This document shows, in pieces, positions 6,511 through 13,466 of a stretch of DNA of 13,466 bases (its first letter is position 1; every line of letters begins with the position of its first letter). The stretch is from assembly GCA_017452945.1 (NCBI GenBank), contig JAFTLD010000094.1, forward strand, positions 1 through 13,466. The letters are read 5' to 3'. Below the pieces are notes generated by a model, which was not told where the DNA came from, ran no database searches, and worked only from the letters and a program-made list of their open reading frames with translations. This DNA is from Clostridia bacterium (GTDB taxonomy: Bacteria; Bacillota_A; Clostridia; Oscillospirales; CAG-272). Made by a program: the position numbers and the translations under genes.

Positions 6511-9222
6511 ATGAAAAAAGTGGCTTTAAGAGCAGTTGCAATTGCTTTGCTGGCGGTGCTTGTTGTCATGTGCGTTTCCTGCACAGGCCCTCAGGGCGAG
6601 ACCGGACCGCAAGGTGAAGCGGGCGTACAGGGCGAACAAGGCATTCAGGGCATCCAAGGTGAAGTAGGTCCTCAAGGCCCTCAGGGTGAACAAGGCATCC
6701 AGGGCGAAGTCGGTCCTCAAGGCCCGCAAGGCGAAAAGGGTGACAAGGGTGACACCGGTGCGCAAGGCGAACAGGGCGTACAAGGCGAAGTCGGTCCTCA
6801 AGGCCCACAAGGTGAAAAGGGCGACAAGGGTGACACCGGTGCGCAGGGCGAACAGGGCGTACAAGGCGAAGTCGGTCCTCAAGGCCCTCAGGGTGAGCAG
6901 GGCATCCAGGGTGAAGTCGGTCCTCAAGGTCCTCAGGGTGAACAAGGTATCCAGGGTGAAGTCGGACCTCAAGGTCCTCAAGGTGAACAAGGTATCCAGG
7001 GCGTTCCCGGCAACGACGGTGTGGGTATCACCGATATTTCGTTTGTTTCGTCAGACGGTGTGCAGGATACTTACAGAATCACCTATGCCGATGGCAAAAC
7101 CGTCGACTTTACCGTAACAAACGGTAACAAGGGCGATAAGGGAGATAAAGGTGACAAGGGCGATACGGGTGCTGTTGGTAAATCCGCATTTGAGCTTTAC
7201 TGTGATAAGTATGGCTTTGAGGGCACGGAGGATGAATGGCTTGCAACCATGAACAAGGAGCTGTTCACAAGATACACCGTGACTTTCGATTATGATGGCG
7301 GTACCCCCTCTGATGGCGCAGTAACTGAGCTGTCCGTTCCCGTATATTCGACAATTGAGCTGGATACTCCCGAAAAGGAAGGATATATCTTCCTTGGTTG
7401 GTTTGCGGGAGAAGGCGCAAATGCTGCACAATTCACGTCTGCATCGATTGTCAGTCGTGATATGACCCTGACGGCTAAGTGGGCGCAGCTGTCGTATACG
7501 GTGACGTTTATGGATTATTACAGTGATACCGTAGATGTTGTCACTGTTATGCACGGTGAAGCAGCTAACGCTCCGATCGTTCCTTCGAAGATCAAGGATG
7601 GTACCATGGTTTTCAGCAAGTGGGATGTGGATTACTCTTGCGTCACGCAGGATTTGACCGTTCAAGCGGTGTATGTGATTGATCAGTATACCGTTACGTT
7701 CAACACCAATGGTGGTAGTGAGATTCAAAATGCAACGTATTATGTTGGCACGATCCCGGATATGCCCGAGAATCCCACCAAGGGTGGCTATCATTTCCTT
7801 GGCTGGTATTTGGATGAGGCACTGACTGTGCCGTACGCCTTTGATAGTGCGCTGAACGAGAATACAACGCTGTATGCAAACTTCTCCGAAAGTATGCCAA
7901 TATACACGGCAGAAGATCTGATGAACATTACCAATAACCCCGAGGGCAACTATTATTTGGCAAATGATATTGACTTGGACGGATGTTCATGGACACCTAT
8001 TGAGACCTTCAGCGGAACTTTGGACGGACAAGGACACAGTGTTATGTGCTTTGTTATTTCGTCGCCGGATCATCTTAACTCCGGACTCTTCGGTGTGAAT
8101 AACGGAACGATCCGAAATCTGACCGTTTCGGATTTCATGGTAACAACATCAAACGGTAACGGCACAGATATAGTTGGTGTACTGGTGGGAGAGAACAATG
8201 CTACCATTGAGAATTGCAGCGTTGTGAATGGTGAAATGTCAATGGTTGCTGCACTCACCTATAAGCTGAATAAATATGTACATGTAGACTGCGGCTACGG
8301 GGCTATTGCAGGCATAAATCGTGGTACGATAGATGGGTGCTATGCAGATGTGAGCTTTGGCGCGTCGGGAGAGGTATATGACAATAGTAAGTATCTCAGG
8401 CTTTGTATTGGTGGCATTGCCGGTGATAACTATGCTGTCGTGTCGAATTGCACAAGTGAATGTGACGTGGAATTTGTCGGAAAAGGGCACACCGGCAACA
8501 ATAATGCTGACGTTGCAGGATGCATAGGCGGTATAGTTGGCTATAACCGTAACGGTGGTACAGTACTCGATTGTGAGAGCACGCAGGAAACGAGCATCGC
8601 AGTTTCCGCACAAAGACGCAGAAACACAATGAACCTTGGTTTGTGTGTGGGTCGTAATGACGGAGAAGTATTCACAAGTTCGTCTCAGGGGACGATTCAC
8701 GATGCGGGAAGTGCTACTTTGGCAAGCATCGGTGGATTTGTTGGAGAAAACTACGGTGTGGTCAACGATTGCTATGCTTTGAACGTTACAATCGAGGTTG
8801 CGTCTTCTGATCAAGGCGGTACGGGTGGCTTTGTCGGTTACAACTATAAGACCATTTCTCGCTGCTACAGTTCTGGTAGTGTTGTATCCGCTGCAACGTG
8901 GGGTATCGGTGGTTTTGCCGGCAGAAACCTGAATGGTAGTGCTGTTACGAAGTGCTTTACAAGTTGTAGTGTGCAGTCTAAATCGTCGACCAACGTGAAT
9001 TATCTTGTCGGTGTTATTGAGGATGGCGCAACAGCGCTCAAATGCTATTACAGCGAGTCCATGACCATCACCGTGAACGCAGAAACGTATGTTCCGGAAA
9101 AAACAAATGCAACAGCACAAAATGAAAGCGATTTCTTCACCGAGACATTCATTTGCGGTACTTTGACATGGGATAATGAAATATGGAGTATGAATGGGGA
9201 CGCTTTCCCTGTTCTCAAATAA
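6511..9222 (+). CDS. Collagen-like surface lipoprotein with InlB repeats and GLUG-type beta-helix
   Basis: A 903-residue exported protein. Residues 1-23 form a signal peptide (MKK, hydrophobic core, MCVSC); Cys24 is the likely lipidated residue, though the -3 Cys makes the lipobox unusual. A Gly-X-Y collagen-like stalk starts at once (26-172, 49 triplets), then a short linker domain ([20 protein letters not shown] type), a second Gly-X-Y run (208-223) and the KSAFEL...EDEWLA motif that often follows such stalks. Three Listeria-Bacteroides (InlB B) repeats follow (~255-327, 329-392, 393-460; YTVTF...FLGW). Residues ~464-903 are GLUG-like beta-helix repeats ([36 protein letters not shown]). There is no LPXTG, so the lipid is the anchor. 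The ribosome binding site AAGGAG (6498-6503) is 7 bp from ATG. A role as phase-variable adhesin is inferred; ligand unknown. Confidence 0.9.
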   Translation: MKKVALRAVAIALLAVLVVMCVSCTGPQGETGPQGEAGVQGEQGIQGIQGEVGPQGPQGEQGIQGEVGPQGPQGEKGDKGDTGAQGEQGVQGEVGPQGPQGEKGDKGDTGAQGEQGVQGEVGPQGPQGEQGIQGEVGPQGPQGEQGIQGEVGPQGPQGEQGIQGVPGNDGVGITDISFVSSDGVQDTYRITYADGKTVDFTVTNGNKGDKGDKGDKGDTGAVGKSAFELYCDKYGFEGTEDEWLATMNKELFTRYTVTFDYDGGTPSDGAVTELSVPVYSTIELDTPEKEGYIFLGWFAGEGANAAQFTSASIVSRDMTLTAKWAQLSYTVTFMDYYSDTVDVVTVMHGEAANAPIVPSKIKDGTMVFSKWDVDYSCVTQDLTVQAVYVIDQYTVTFNTNGGSEIQNATYYVGTIPDMPENPTKGGYHFLGWYLDEALTVPYAFDSALNENTTLYANFSESMPIYTAEDLMNITNNPEGNYYLANDIDLDGCSWTPIETFSGTLDGQGHSVMCFVISSPDHLNSGLFGVNNGTIRNLTVSDFMVTTSNGNGTDIVGVLVGENNATIENCSVVNGEMSMVAALTYKLNKYVHVDCGYGAIAGINRGTIDGCYADVSFGASGEVYDNSKYLRLCIGGIAGDNYAVVSNCTSECDVEFVGKGHTGNNNADVAGCIGGIVGYNRNGGTVLDCESTQETSIAVSAQRRRNTMNLGLCVGRNDGEVFTSSSQGTIHDAGSATLASIGGFVGENYGVVNDCYALNVTIEVASSDQGGTGGFVGYNYKTISRCYSSGSVVSAATWGIGGFAGRNLNGSAVTKCFTSCSVQSKSSTNVNYLVGVIEDGATALKCYYSESMTITVNAETYVPEKTNATAQNESDFFTETFICGTLTWDNEIWSMNGDAFPVLK
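6631..6999 (+). repeat. In-frame tandem repeats in the collagen-like stalk
   Basis: A 45-bp (15-residue) unit [15 protein letters not shown] occurs at residues 59-73, 128-142 and 143-157, with partial copies at both ends. A longer 81-bp (27-residue) unit beginning [10 protein letters not shown] occurs twice in tandem at 6730-6810 and 6811-6891. Repeat copies are nearly identical at DNA level, and every unit is a multiple of three, so slippage or recombination would change stalk length without breaking the frame. Confidence 0.85.
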
Positions 9223-9261
9223 GGGAAGACTTGCGTTCTCGCTGATGCAAGATTTATCTAA

Positions 9262-9354
9262 CAATCGAAAGAAGGAGCTGCGATTACGATTGGTACCGAT
9301 AACTCTTATCTGCAAAACGCTACCATTCACTACAACTACGTTCCCGAGGAATAA
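9262..9354 (+). pseudogene. Tail remnant of a BspA-type leucine-rich-repeat surface protein
   Basis: The frame ending in TAA at 9352-9354 encodes about 30 residues with EGAAITIGTDNSYL and ATIHYNYVPEE. This is the typical last repeat and C-terminus of BspA/LRR_5 surface proteins, where lines of the type ITIGSNNSYLTNATI(R/H)YYY recur. There is no start codon and a stop (TAA 9259-9261) lies just upstream in the same frame. I read it as the stump of a surface-protein gene whose 5' part was lost or replaced; it shares the terminator that follows. The assignment rests on remembered motifs. Confidence 0.6.
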
Positions 9355-9367
9355 GTAAATACATAGC

Positions 9368-9400
9368 AAAACCCGCGCCGGTTGGCGCGGGCTTTGTGTT
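9368..9400. terminator. Bidirectional intrinsic terminator
   Basis: CCCGCGCC (9372-9379) pairs with GGCGCGGG (9384-9391) over a GGTT loop. Rightward it is followed by CTTTGTGTTTCG; leftward by TTTTGC. It lies between the convergent lipoprotein locus and spoIIE and can serve both. Confidence 0.85.
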
Positions 9401-9403
9401 TCG

Positions 9404-11914
9404 TCAAGCACTCAGCTTATCGATCCGCATGACTGCGACCGACATATCATCCGTGCTGCCCGACTCGCGTGCGTGCAAGAGGATGGTTTCCTTGAGCACG
9501 GCGGGCTCTGTCCAAGGGGTATTGCCAAGCAGCGAGAGCAGCCAGGGGCAATCCTCGTTGCCGCCTGTGATGCCGTCACTGACCATGACGATGATATCCC
9601 CGCTGGAAAGCTCAAAGGGGATGATCTGTGCCTGTACCGTGTGCAGGATGCCGATGGGCGGTGTGTGCGCCTTGATCTTGAGCAGCTGCTTGCCGCGCAG
9701 CACGTAAGCGGGGACTGCACCGCTTTTGATAAAGTGTGCACTGCCGGTGATCAGGTCAATGCGCACCATATCAACGCCTACCGAGCATTCAGATTCAGGC
9801 TGATCGGAATGCGAACGTAGGTAGTTGTTGAGCATGCGCAACGAGATTTCGGGGCTGTTGCCCGCATACAGCATTTTTTCAAGGAAAACAGTGCAGACCT
9901 CGGCAGAAAAAGCGGCCTGTCTTCCGCTGCCCATGCCGTCGGTCAGAATGCCGTAGAAATACGAGGATTTGCCCGCAAAGCAGGAAAGGGCATCTCCCGA
10001 GGGGGCTTCGGGATCCAGAATTGCTTCGGAAGGAGCGGGAATCACGCCCGTATCAAACGACACGGCAAATTGGTCGCGCGCACACAGCATCATGACCGTG
10101 CTGTCCTTGGAGATCTCAAATACGGGATCGCCCAAGGGGGTGCCGCAGATGTTTTCCAAGGCTTCACGCAACTGATCGGGGGTGGTACGCCCTGCACCGA
10201 ATCCGACACCGCGCGCACAGATGCGCTTGGCACGCACGCCGCTGACCACAATGCTGCCCACGGCAATGCCCTGATCGGTCAGGTATCGGAAAATGCGCTC
10301 ACCCGTTTGCGCGTCCGCGCGAAATTCCTCGTTGTCCTCCTTGAGTGCGTCTGTCAGAAGATCGGCAATGGCTGCGTAATCTGCGGCAAATATGTGCGTT
10401 TTTTCGCTTTGTAAAAGTGAGGCGGTCATGTCGGCACATTGCTCGTTTGCCGCGGTAACGATCCTTTCGGTGCGCGGACAGGCGGAAAGTAAGCTCTGCG
10501 GCAGACAGGTCACGTCAGCCTTGCCCGAAAGGTGCAGAGCAGAGGTCAGCTTGCCAATGCTCTCCAGCGTGGTGCTGTATTCCGAGCCCCAGCAGATCTC
10601 ACGTCTGGGGCAATCAGCGCACGTGCCCTCAAAGGCTCTGTCGCAGATGCGGCGCAAATCCAGAAGGGCGGGGCGACGCAGCTTGTCGCACAGTTCATAA
10701 AAGGTTTCGGAAAGGCTGGTAAAGGCCTGCGCCATGCTTTCTGTGCGCTCCGCAGCACTGAGATTTCGGTTTTCCTGCGTGACCAATCTTGCAAATTCGC
10801 TCTCGCCAGCAAAATCACAGCCTTCACGGTCACATGTAACGGCATCTGCCATGGGTAAAAGCCATTTGTCTGCGGCAAACAGTACCGAACCGCCAAGCAG
10901 AATGGTGGGAAAAGCTGAAACAAAGCCCCAAAATCCACCAAGCAATGCGGTCCAGCCGCCTGCAAAGACCAGCGACGCTGCAAGCGCCAATCGATCGGAA
11001 AGCTGTGCGCAAAGTGTCCACAAAACAAGCCCGATGATAAAAATCGGTGAGTTGACGGGGTCAAAGGCAATGCCGCAACCCACAGCGCACAGCATGGCTG
11101 CGACAAAACCGCGCCGTTTCAATGTCAGATACACAAATGCAGCTGCCAGTATTGGAGAGAGCATGATCCCGAAAAAGGTGAAAGCGCGTACAGCATAGAC
11201 GGCGCCCATACAAACCGCCACAAGTGCAATATATCCCGAGAGGCGGTGTTGCTTTTCGGGCACGAACAGGGGAACGATCAGCCATATGCCAAACGGTACA
11301 CTTACCAGTAAAAAAAGCGTGCCGAACAGATCGTAGTATTGAAATCCTCCGAGCACGATGGCGAAGCCTCCCGCGATCAAAGCACCGATCGCACCGGTCA
11401 TCATACGCAATATGACAGCCTCACCGAAAAGCTGTGGCTTTTGCACGTTGGGCTCTGATTCGGGCAAAGCGGGTCTTGTGCCAAAAAAGCCGCCGTCCTC
11501 AATCTGCAAAAGCGCCCGGCTGAATTTATCATTGGGCAGGGGAGGAAGCTCTCGCAGATTGGCGCGTCCGCTGCCGACCAAAAGCGTTACCGCCACGCGC
11601 AAGGTCAGAATTCCCAGATACGCGCAAAGATAGCCCCATGGCGCGTCGGTAAAGGGCAGGGAGGCGCAAAGCCCCACGAAAATGTAAGGAATGCCTGTGC
11701 TGCCTGCGCAAAGCAGGATCATGCCTGCAGGATAGGTGCCGAAAAAAGCCCCCAAAAGCCCCAACAGCCAGGAGACCAGCATGATCCCGCCGCTGCGCAC
11801 AACGCTAAGCAAGATCTGCCGCCGCCGCACAGCTGAAGCGGTGTGCAGCCTCATTTTTGTCTTCCCAAAGGCTTGTCCCGTATCGGACGGGACGAATTCT
11901 GTCTTTTGTTGCAT
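9404..11914 (-). CDS. spoIIE: Stage II sporulation protein E (SpoIIE), PP2C-type phosphatase
   Basis: An 836-residue membrane phosphatase, close to the 827 residues of Bacillus subtilis SpoIIE. In the family it dephosphorylates SpoIIAA to activate sigma-F in the forespore and works with FtsZ at the polar septum. The N-terminal third (~30-350) is rich in hydrophobic segments, as in the family's ten-helix region. A middle regulatory region has a Cys cluster C424/C432/C435/C441 (CADCPRREICW), possibly metal-binding. The C-terminal PP2C domain (~620-836) has DGMGSG with Asp659, IKSGAVPAYV, VSDGI with Asp780 and STDDMS with Asp822/Asp823, the expected metal ligands. Start: the ATG at 11914 is 7 bp from GGAGG (11926-11922); an upstream TTG at 11929 overlaps that ribosome binding site and is unlikely. 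It indicates an endospore former. Confidence 0.95.
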   Translation of the reverse strand: MQQKTEFVPSDTGQAFGKTKMRLHTASAVRRRQILLSVVRSGGIMLVSWLLGLLGAFFGTYPAGMILLCAGSTGIPYIFVGLCASLPFTDAPWGYLCAYLGILTLRVAVTLLVGSGRANLRELPPLPNDKFSRALLQIEDGGFFGTRPALPESEPNVQKPQLFGEAVILRMMTGAIGALIAGGFAIVLGGFQYYDLFGTLFLLVSVPFGIWLIVPLFVPEKQHRLSGYIALVAVCMGAVYAVRAFTFFGIMLSPILAAAFVYLTLKRRGFVAAMLCAVGCGIAFDPVNSPIFIIGLVLWTLCAQLSDRLALAASLVFAGGWTALLGGFWGFVSAFPTILLGGSVLFAADKWLLPMADAVTCDREGCDFAGESEFARLVTQENRNLSAAERTESMAQAFTSLSETFYELCDKLRRPALLDLRRICDRAFEGTCADCPRREICWGSEYSTTLESIGKLTSALHLSGKADVTCLPQSLLSACPRTERIVTAANEQCADMTASLLQSEKTHIFAADYAAIADLLTDALKEDNEEFRADAQTGERIFRYLTDQGIAVGSIVVSGVRAKRICARGVGFGAGRTTPDQLREALENICGTPLGDPVFEISKDSTVMMLCARDQFAVSFDTGVIPAPSEAILDPEAPSGDALSCFAGKSSYFYGILTDGMGSGRQAAFSAEVCTVFLEKMLYAGNSPEISLRMLNNYLRSHSDQPESECSVGVDMVRIDLITGSAHFIKSGAVPAYVLRGKQLLKIKAHTPPIGILHTVQAQIIPFELSSGDIIVMVSDGITGGNEDCPWLLSLLGNTPWTEPAVLKETILLHARESGSTDDMSVAVMRIDKLSA

Positions 11915-11947
11915 GTATATTTCCTCCAAAGAAGTGTTTTTGCATTT

Positions 11948-11980
11948 ATTATAGCGGAAAAGCAGAGATTTTTTTGTCGG
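11948..11980 (-). promoter_or_regulatory. Candidate Spo0A-activated promoter of spoIIE
   Basis: Leftward, TATAAT (11953-11948) lies ~34 bp before the start codon. The nearest -35-like hexamer, CCGACA (11980-11975), is 21 bp away, too far for an ordinary sigma-A promoter. B. subtilis spoIIE and spoIIG show similar 21-22 bp spacing and need Spo0A~P. The plus strand here reads TTTTTGTCGG, resembling a 0A box (core TGTCGAA, 5 of 7), and a second partial match TTTTGTCAAG is at 12017-12026. Confidence 0.5.
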
Positions 11981-12126
11981 TGCGGCACAGGCAAAATCTC
12001 ATCGGTCGGAGGTGTATTTTGTCAAGGATAGAGGGAAAGCGGAGGATGTTGCCATGGGATAAGTCGGTAAATATCGTATTGTGTCGGGAAAAAGCAGAAT
12101 TTTGTGCACGATTTGTGCAAAAAAGG

Positions 12127-12155
12127 TTTACAAAACAGAACAAATGTGCTATAAT
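12127..12155 (+). promoter_or_regulatory. Promoter of the SLOG-family gene
   Basis: TTTACA (12127-12132), a 17-bp spacer and perfect TATAAT (12150-12155), with TG at 12146-12147 just upstream. The start codon is 27 bp beyond the -10, behind GGGAGG. It reads away from spoIIE, so the 11915-12182 gap is a divergent promoter region. Confidence 0.8.
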
Positions 12156-12182
12156 GATTGCAATACGAAAGGGAGGTTGATC

Positions 12183-12662
12183 ATGCAGGAAAGAACCGTT
12201 TGCTTTACAGGGCACAGACAGATCAGTGCGCAGTATATGATGGCGCTGCCTGCATTGCTCAAAGCCGAGATCGCAAGACAGGCCGAGGCGGGGGCGGTGC
12301 ATTTTCGCGCAGGCGGTGCGATCGGGTTCGATACCTTGGCCGCGCTTTGTGTGTTAGAGCAGAAGAAGCAGCATCCGCACATCAAGCTGGATCTGATCTT
12401 ACCTTGCCGTGATCAGGACGCTGCGTGGAGCGAGCAGGATCGACATGCGTACCACTTTGTGCTCTCACAAGCGGATAGCGTCACATACGTACGCGACCGC
12501 TACAGCGAGGGCTGCATGCTGGAGCGTGACCGCCGTTTGGTCGAGGGCAGCGACGTTTGCATCGCCTTTCTGACTAAAAGTAAAGGTGGCACAGCATATA
12601 CTGCTGCATATGCGCTCAAAAACGGCCTTGAGTTTGTCAATTTGTTTGATGGGATGATGTGA
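12183..12662 (+). CDS. SLOG/DUF1273 (YpsA-like) Rossmann-fold protein
   Basis: A 159-residue soluble protein that appears complete. It begins TVCFTGHR, and continues with GAIGFDTLAA, LDLILPCRDQDAAW, YSEGCMLERDRRLVEGSDVCIAF and a GGTAYTAAYA segment near the end. These are the conserved blocks of the DUF1273/SLOG group, whose Rossmann-like fold is thought to bind nucleotides or related ligands. The biochemical role of this subgroup is not established. The frame is open upstream, but ATG 12183 sits 6 bp after GGAGG (12172-12176) and downstream of the promoter, so the shorter form is right. Single-gene transcription unit: own promoter, terminator 6 bp after the stop. Confidence 0.85.
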   Translation: MQERTVCFTGHRQISAQYMMALPALLKAEIARQAEAGAVHFRAGGAIGFDTLAALCVLEQKKQHPHIKLDLILPCRDQDAAWSEQDRHAYHFVLSQADSVTYVRDRYSEGCMLERDRRLVEGSDVCIAFLTKSKGGTAYTAAYALKNGLEFVNLFDGMM

Positions 12663-12667
12663 AAAAA

Positions 12668-12704
12668 AGGGCAGGAAATCCGCGAAGGAATTCCTGCTCT
12701 TTTG
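12668..12704 (+). terminator. Intrinsic terminator after the SLOG gene
   Basis: AGGGCAGGAA (12668-12677) pairs with TTCCTGCTCT (12691-12700; one G:T pair), followed by TTTG. Leftward it is followed by TTTTTTT (12667-12661), so it may also stop transcripts from the regulator gene on the right. Confidence 0.8.
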
Positions 12705-12749
12705 TATAAAAATTCGGAGTGACCATGCATAACCCGCACGTGGCCCTTA

Positions 12750-12776
12750 CGGAAAATATTCTTTTCCGGCTTTTTT
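12750..12776 (+). terminator. Second hairpin with T-run
   Basis: CGGAAAA (12750-12756) pairs with TTTTCCG (12762-12768) over a 5-nt loop, then GC and six T (12771-12776). It backs up the previous terminator between two convergent genes. Confidence 0.6.
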
Positions 12777-12824
12777 GCTGATCAAGTGATACTTAATCGT
12801 TTGATCACGTGGTGTATAATTCCC

Positions 12825-13466
12825 TCAATTTTCATTGAAGATCTCTTCGTACTCCGCCTCTACCCGAATGTCCTGCAAATAATCTCCGAAGCCCTGTCCG
12901 AAGATGTTAAAGCCGCCCTTATACCGTGCGTCGGGCTTGTTTCCGATGCGGAATACAAAGGTATCGGTACCGTCGAAGTCGGATATTACGGGGGGATGCT
13001 CCCCACCGCAGGGAACGCCGTCTAAGAAGCACCCCGCCTCAGTAACGGTGATCTCCTTCAATTCCCCGAACTGGGTAGCCGTATCCTGCCACCAAGCAGG
13101 ATTAAGCTTGCCTCTTCGCCCACCGAAATCCGAGGGAGAGGTGTAGGTGCAAAGCTCGCGGCCGTTCAGCCAAAAGGTGATGTCGCTCTTCCAGCCCAAT
13201 TGATAGTTGAGTGTCTCGGAGCAGATTTCCAGAGAGAAAGACAGTCGGATAAGCCGTTCGCGCTTATGGGTGTTGGATACAGCGTACTCCACGTATCCCC
13301 CACTGGCCCACAAAAGCCGGGCGTCGGCACGGCGAGGAGTAAAGTAGTTCCCGTCATCGAACATGATCTGCTCGTCGGCGGTGCAGAAGCCCGCCACGAA
13401 CTCCATGCCCGCACCCGTATAAAGTCCCACGGGGATCTCCTGGGTCACCACCGCGTCGCTGATCGA
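12825..13466 (-). CDS. ArsR-like transcriptional regulator, C-terminal ligand-type domain (5' end cut by window)
   Basis: 213 residues, with the frame open to the right edge, so the N-terminus lies outside. A GTG at 13451 could be read as a start, but no ribosome binding site is visible and similarity continues past it (SISDAVVTQEIPVG). The visible part matches the C-terminal beta-rich domain of a group of long ArsR-family winged-helix regulators in Clostridia and Paenibacillus: IPVGLYTGAG, GYVEYAVSN, WKSDITFWLNG, SPSDFGGRRGKLNPAWW, ATQFGELK, FRIGNKPDARYKGGFNIFG, FGDYLQDI. The DNA-binding domain should be encoded beyond the window. The domain looks like a sugar-binding-type beta-sandwich, but the ligand is unknown. 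Without the N-terminus the regulator call is an inference from remembered homologues. Confidence 0.65.
   Translation of the reverse strand, partial: SISDAVVTQEIPVGLYTGAGMEFVAGFCTADEQIMFDDGNYFTPRRADARLLWASGGYVEYAVSNTHKRERLIRLSFSLEICSETLNYQLGWKSDITFWLNGRELCTYTSPSDFGGRRGKLNPAWWQDTATQFGELKEITVTEAGCFLDGVPCGGEHPPVISDFDGTDTFVFRIGNKPDARYKGGFNIFGQGFGDYLQDIRVEAEYEEIFNEN

Noticed and set aside
6586..7008. Regular repeats that could suggest a CRISPR array
   Set aside because: They are in-frame Gly-X-Y coding repeats without unique spacers.
8239..9411. A 390-residue open frame on the minus strand
   Set aside because: Antisense to the GLUG region of the lipoprotein, low complexity and without known motifs; the sense strand has clear domains.
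11915..11929. TTG start for SpoIIE five codons upstream
   Set aside because: The TTG overlaps the ribosome binding site that serves the ATG at 11914.
12046..12180. Possible 44-codon gene upstream of the SLOG gene
   Set aside because: It runs over the SLOG promoter and ribosome binding site, has no well-spaced ribosome binding site of its own and no recognisable motif.

Overview
The window looks like chromosome from an uncultured, endospore-forming Clostridia-type Firmicute, probably from the gut. It carries a full-length SpoIIE sporulation phosphatase, sigma-A-type promoters of the TTGACA/TATAAT kind, strong GGAGG ribosome binding sites, and a lipoprotein with the collagen-like plus InlB-repeat plus GLUG make-up common in gut Firmicutes. 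There is no prophage, CRISPR array, rRNA or tRNA. Species cannot be named from the sequence alone.

Layout. (1) 30-2105, minus strand: a large cytosolic GH71/GH99-like glycoside hydrolase with CBM6-like and CBM9-like ends. It has a near-consensus promoter with a palindromic operator candidate. (2) 2106-2622: a gene-poor stretch with a perfect 35-bp inverted repeat and a second, smaller palindrome. (3) 2623-5280, plus strand: a PMCA-type (P2B) Ca2+-transporting P-type ATPase. (4) 5383-9222, plus strand: a tyrosine recombinase, then a 244-bp invertible DNA segment, then a 903-residue collagen-like surface lipoprotein. (5) 9262-9354: the degraded tail of a BspA-type leucine-rich-repeat protein and a shared bidirectional terminator. 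(6) 9404-11914, minus strand: spoIIE. (7) 12183-12662, plus strand: a SLOG/DUF1273 protein with its own promoter and terminator. (8) 12825 to the right edge, minus strand: the C-terminal part of an ArsR-like regulator, cut by the window.

The main discovery is region 4, read as a self-contained phase-variation switch. Two 24-bp sites, at 6246-6269 and 6466-6489, are exact reverse complements of each other. Each has the 9-bp arm, 6-bp asymmetric spacer, 9-bp arm form of a tyrosine-recombinase core site. Between them lies a promoter matching TTGACA, 17 bp, TATAAT perfectly, but it points left, away from the lipoprotein gene. As written the switch is OFF. Inverting the segment would put the -10 about 70 bp upstream of the lipoprotein ATG, reading into it. 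The gene just upstream encodes an intact tyrosine recombinase and ends 23 bp before the left site. In the OFF orientation the left site plus an adjacent T-run would also act as a terminator for the misdirected promoter, and an internal hairpin shields the lipoprotein gene from recombinase read-through. The likely outcome is that individual cells switch a collagen-stalked adhesin on or off. The DNA architecture is directly visible; recombinase-site pairing, ON-state expression and adhesin function are inference.
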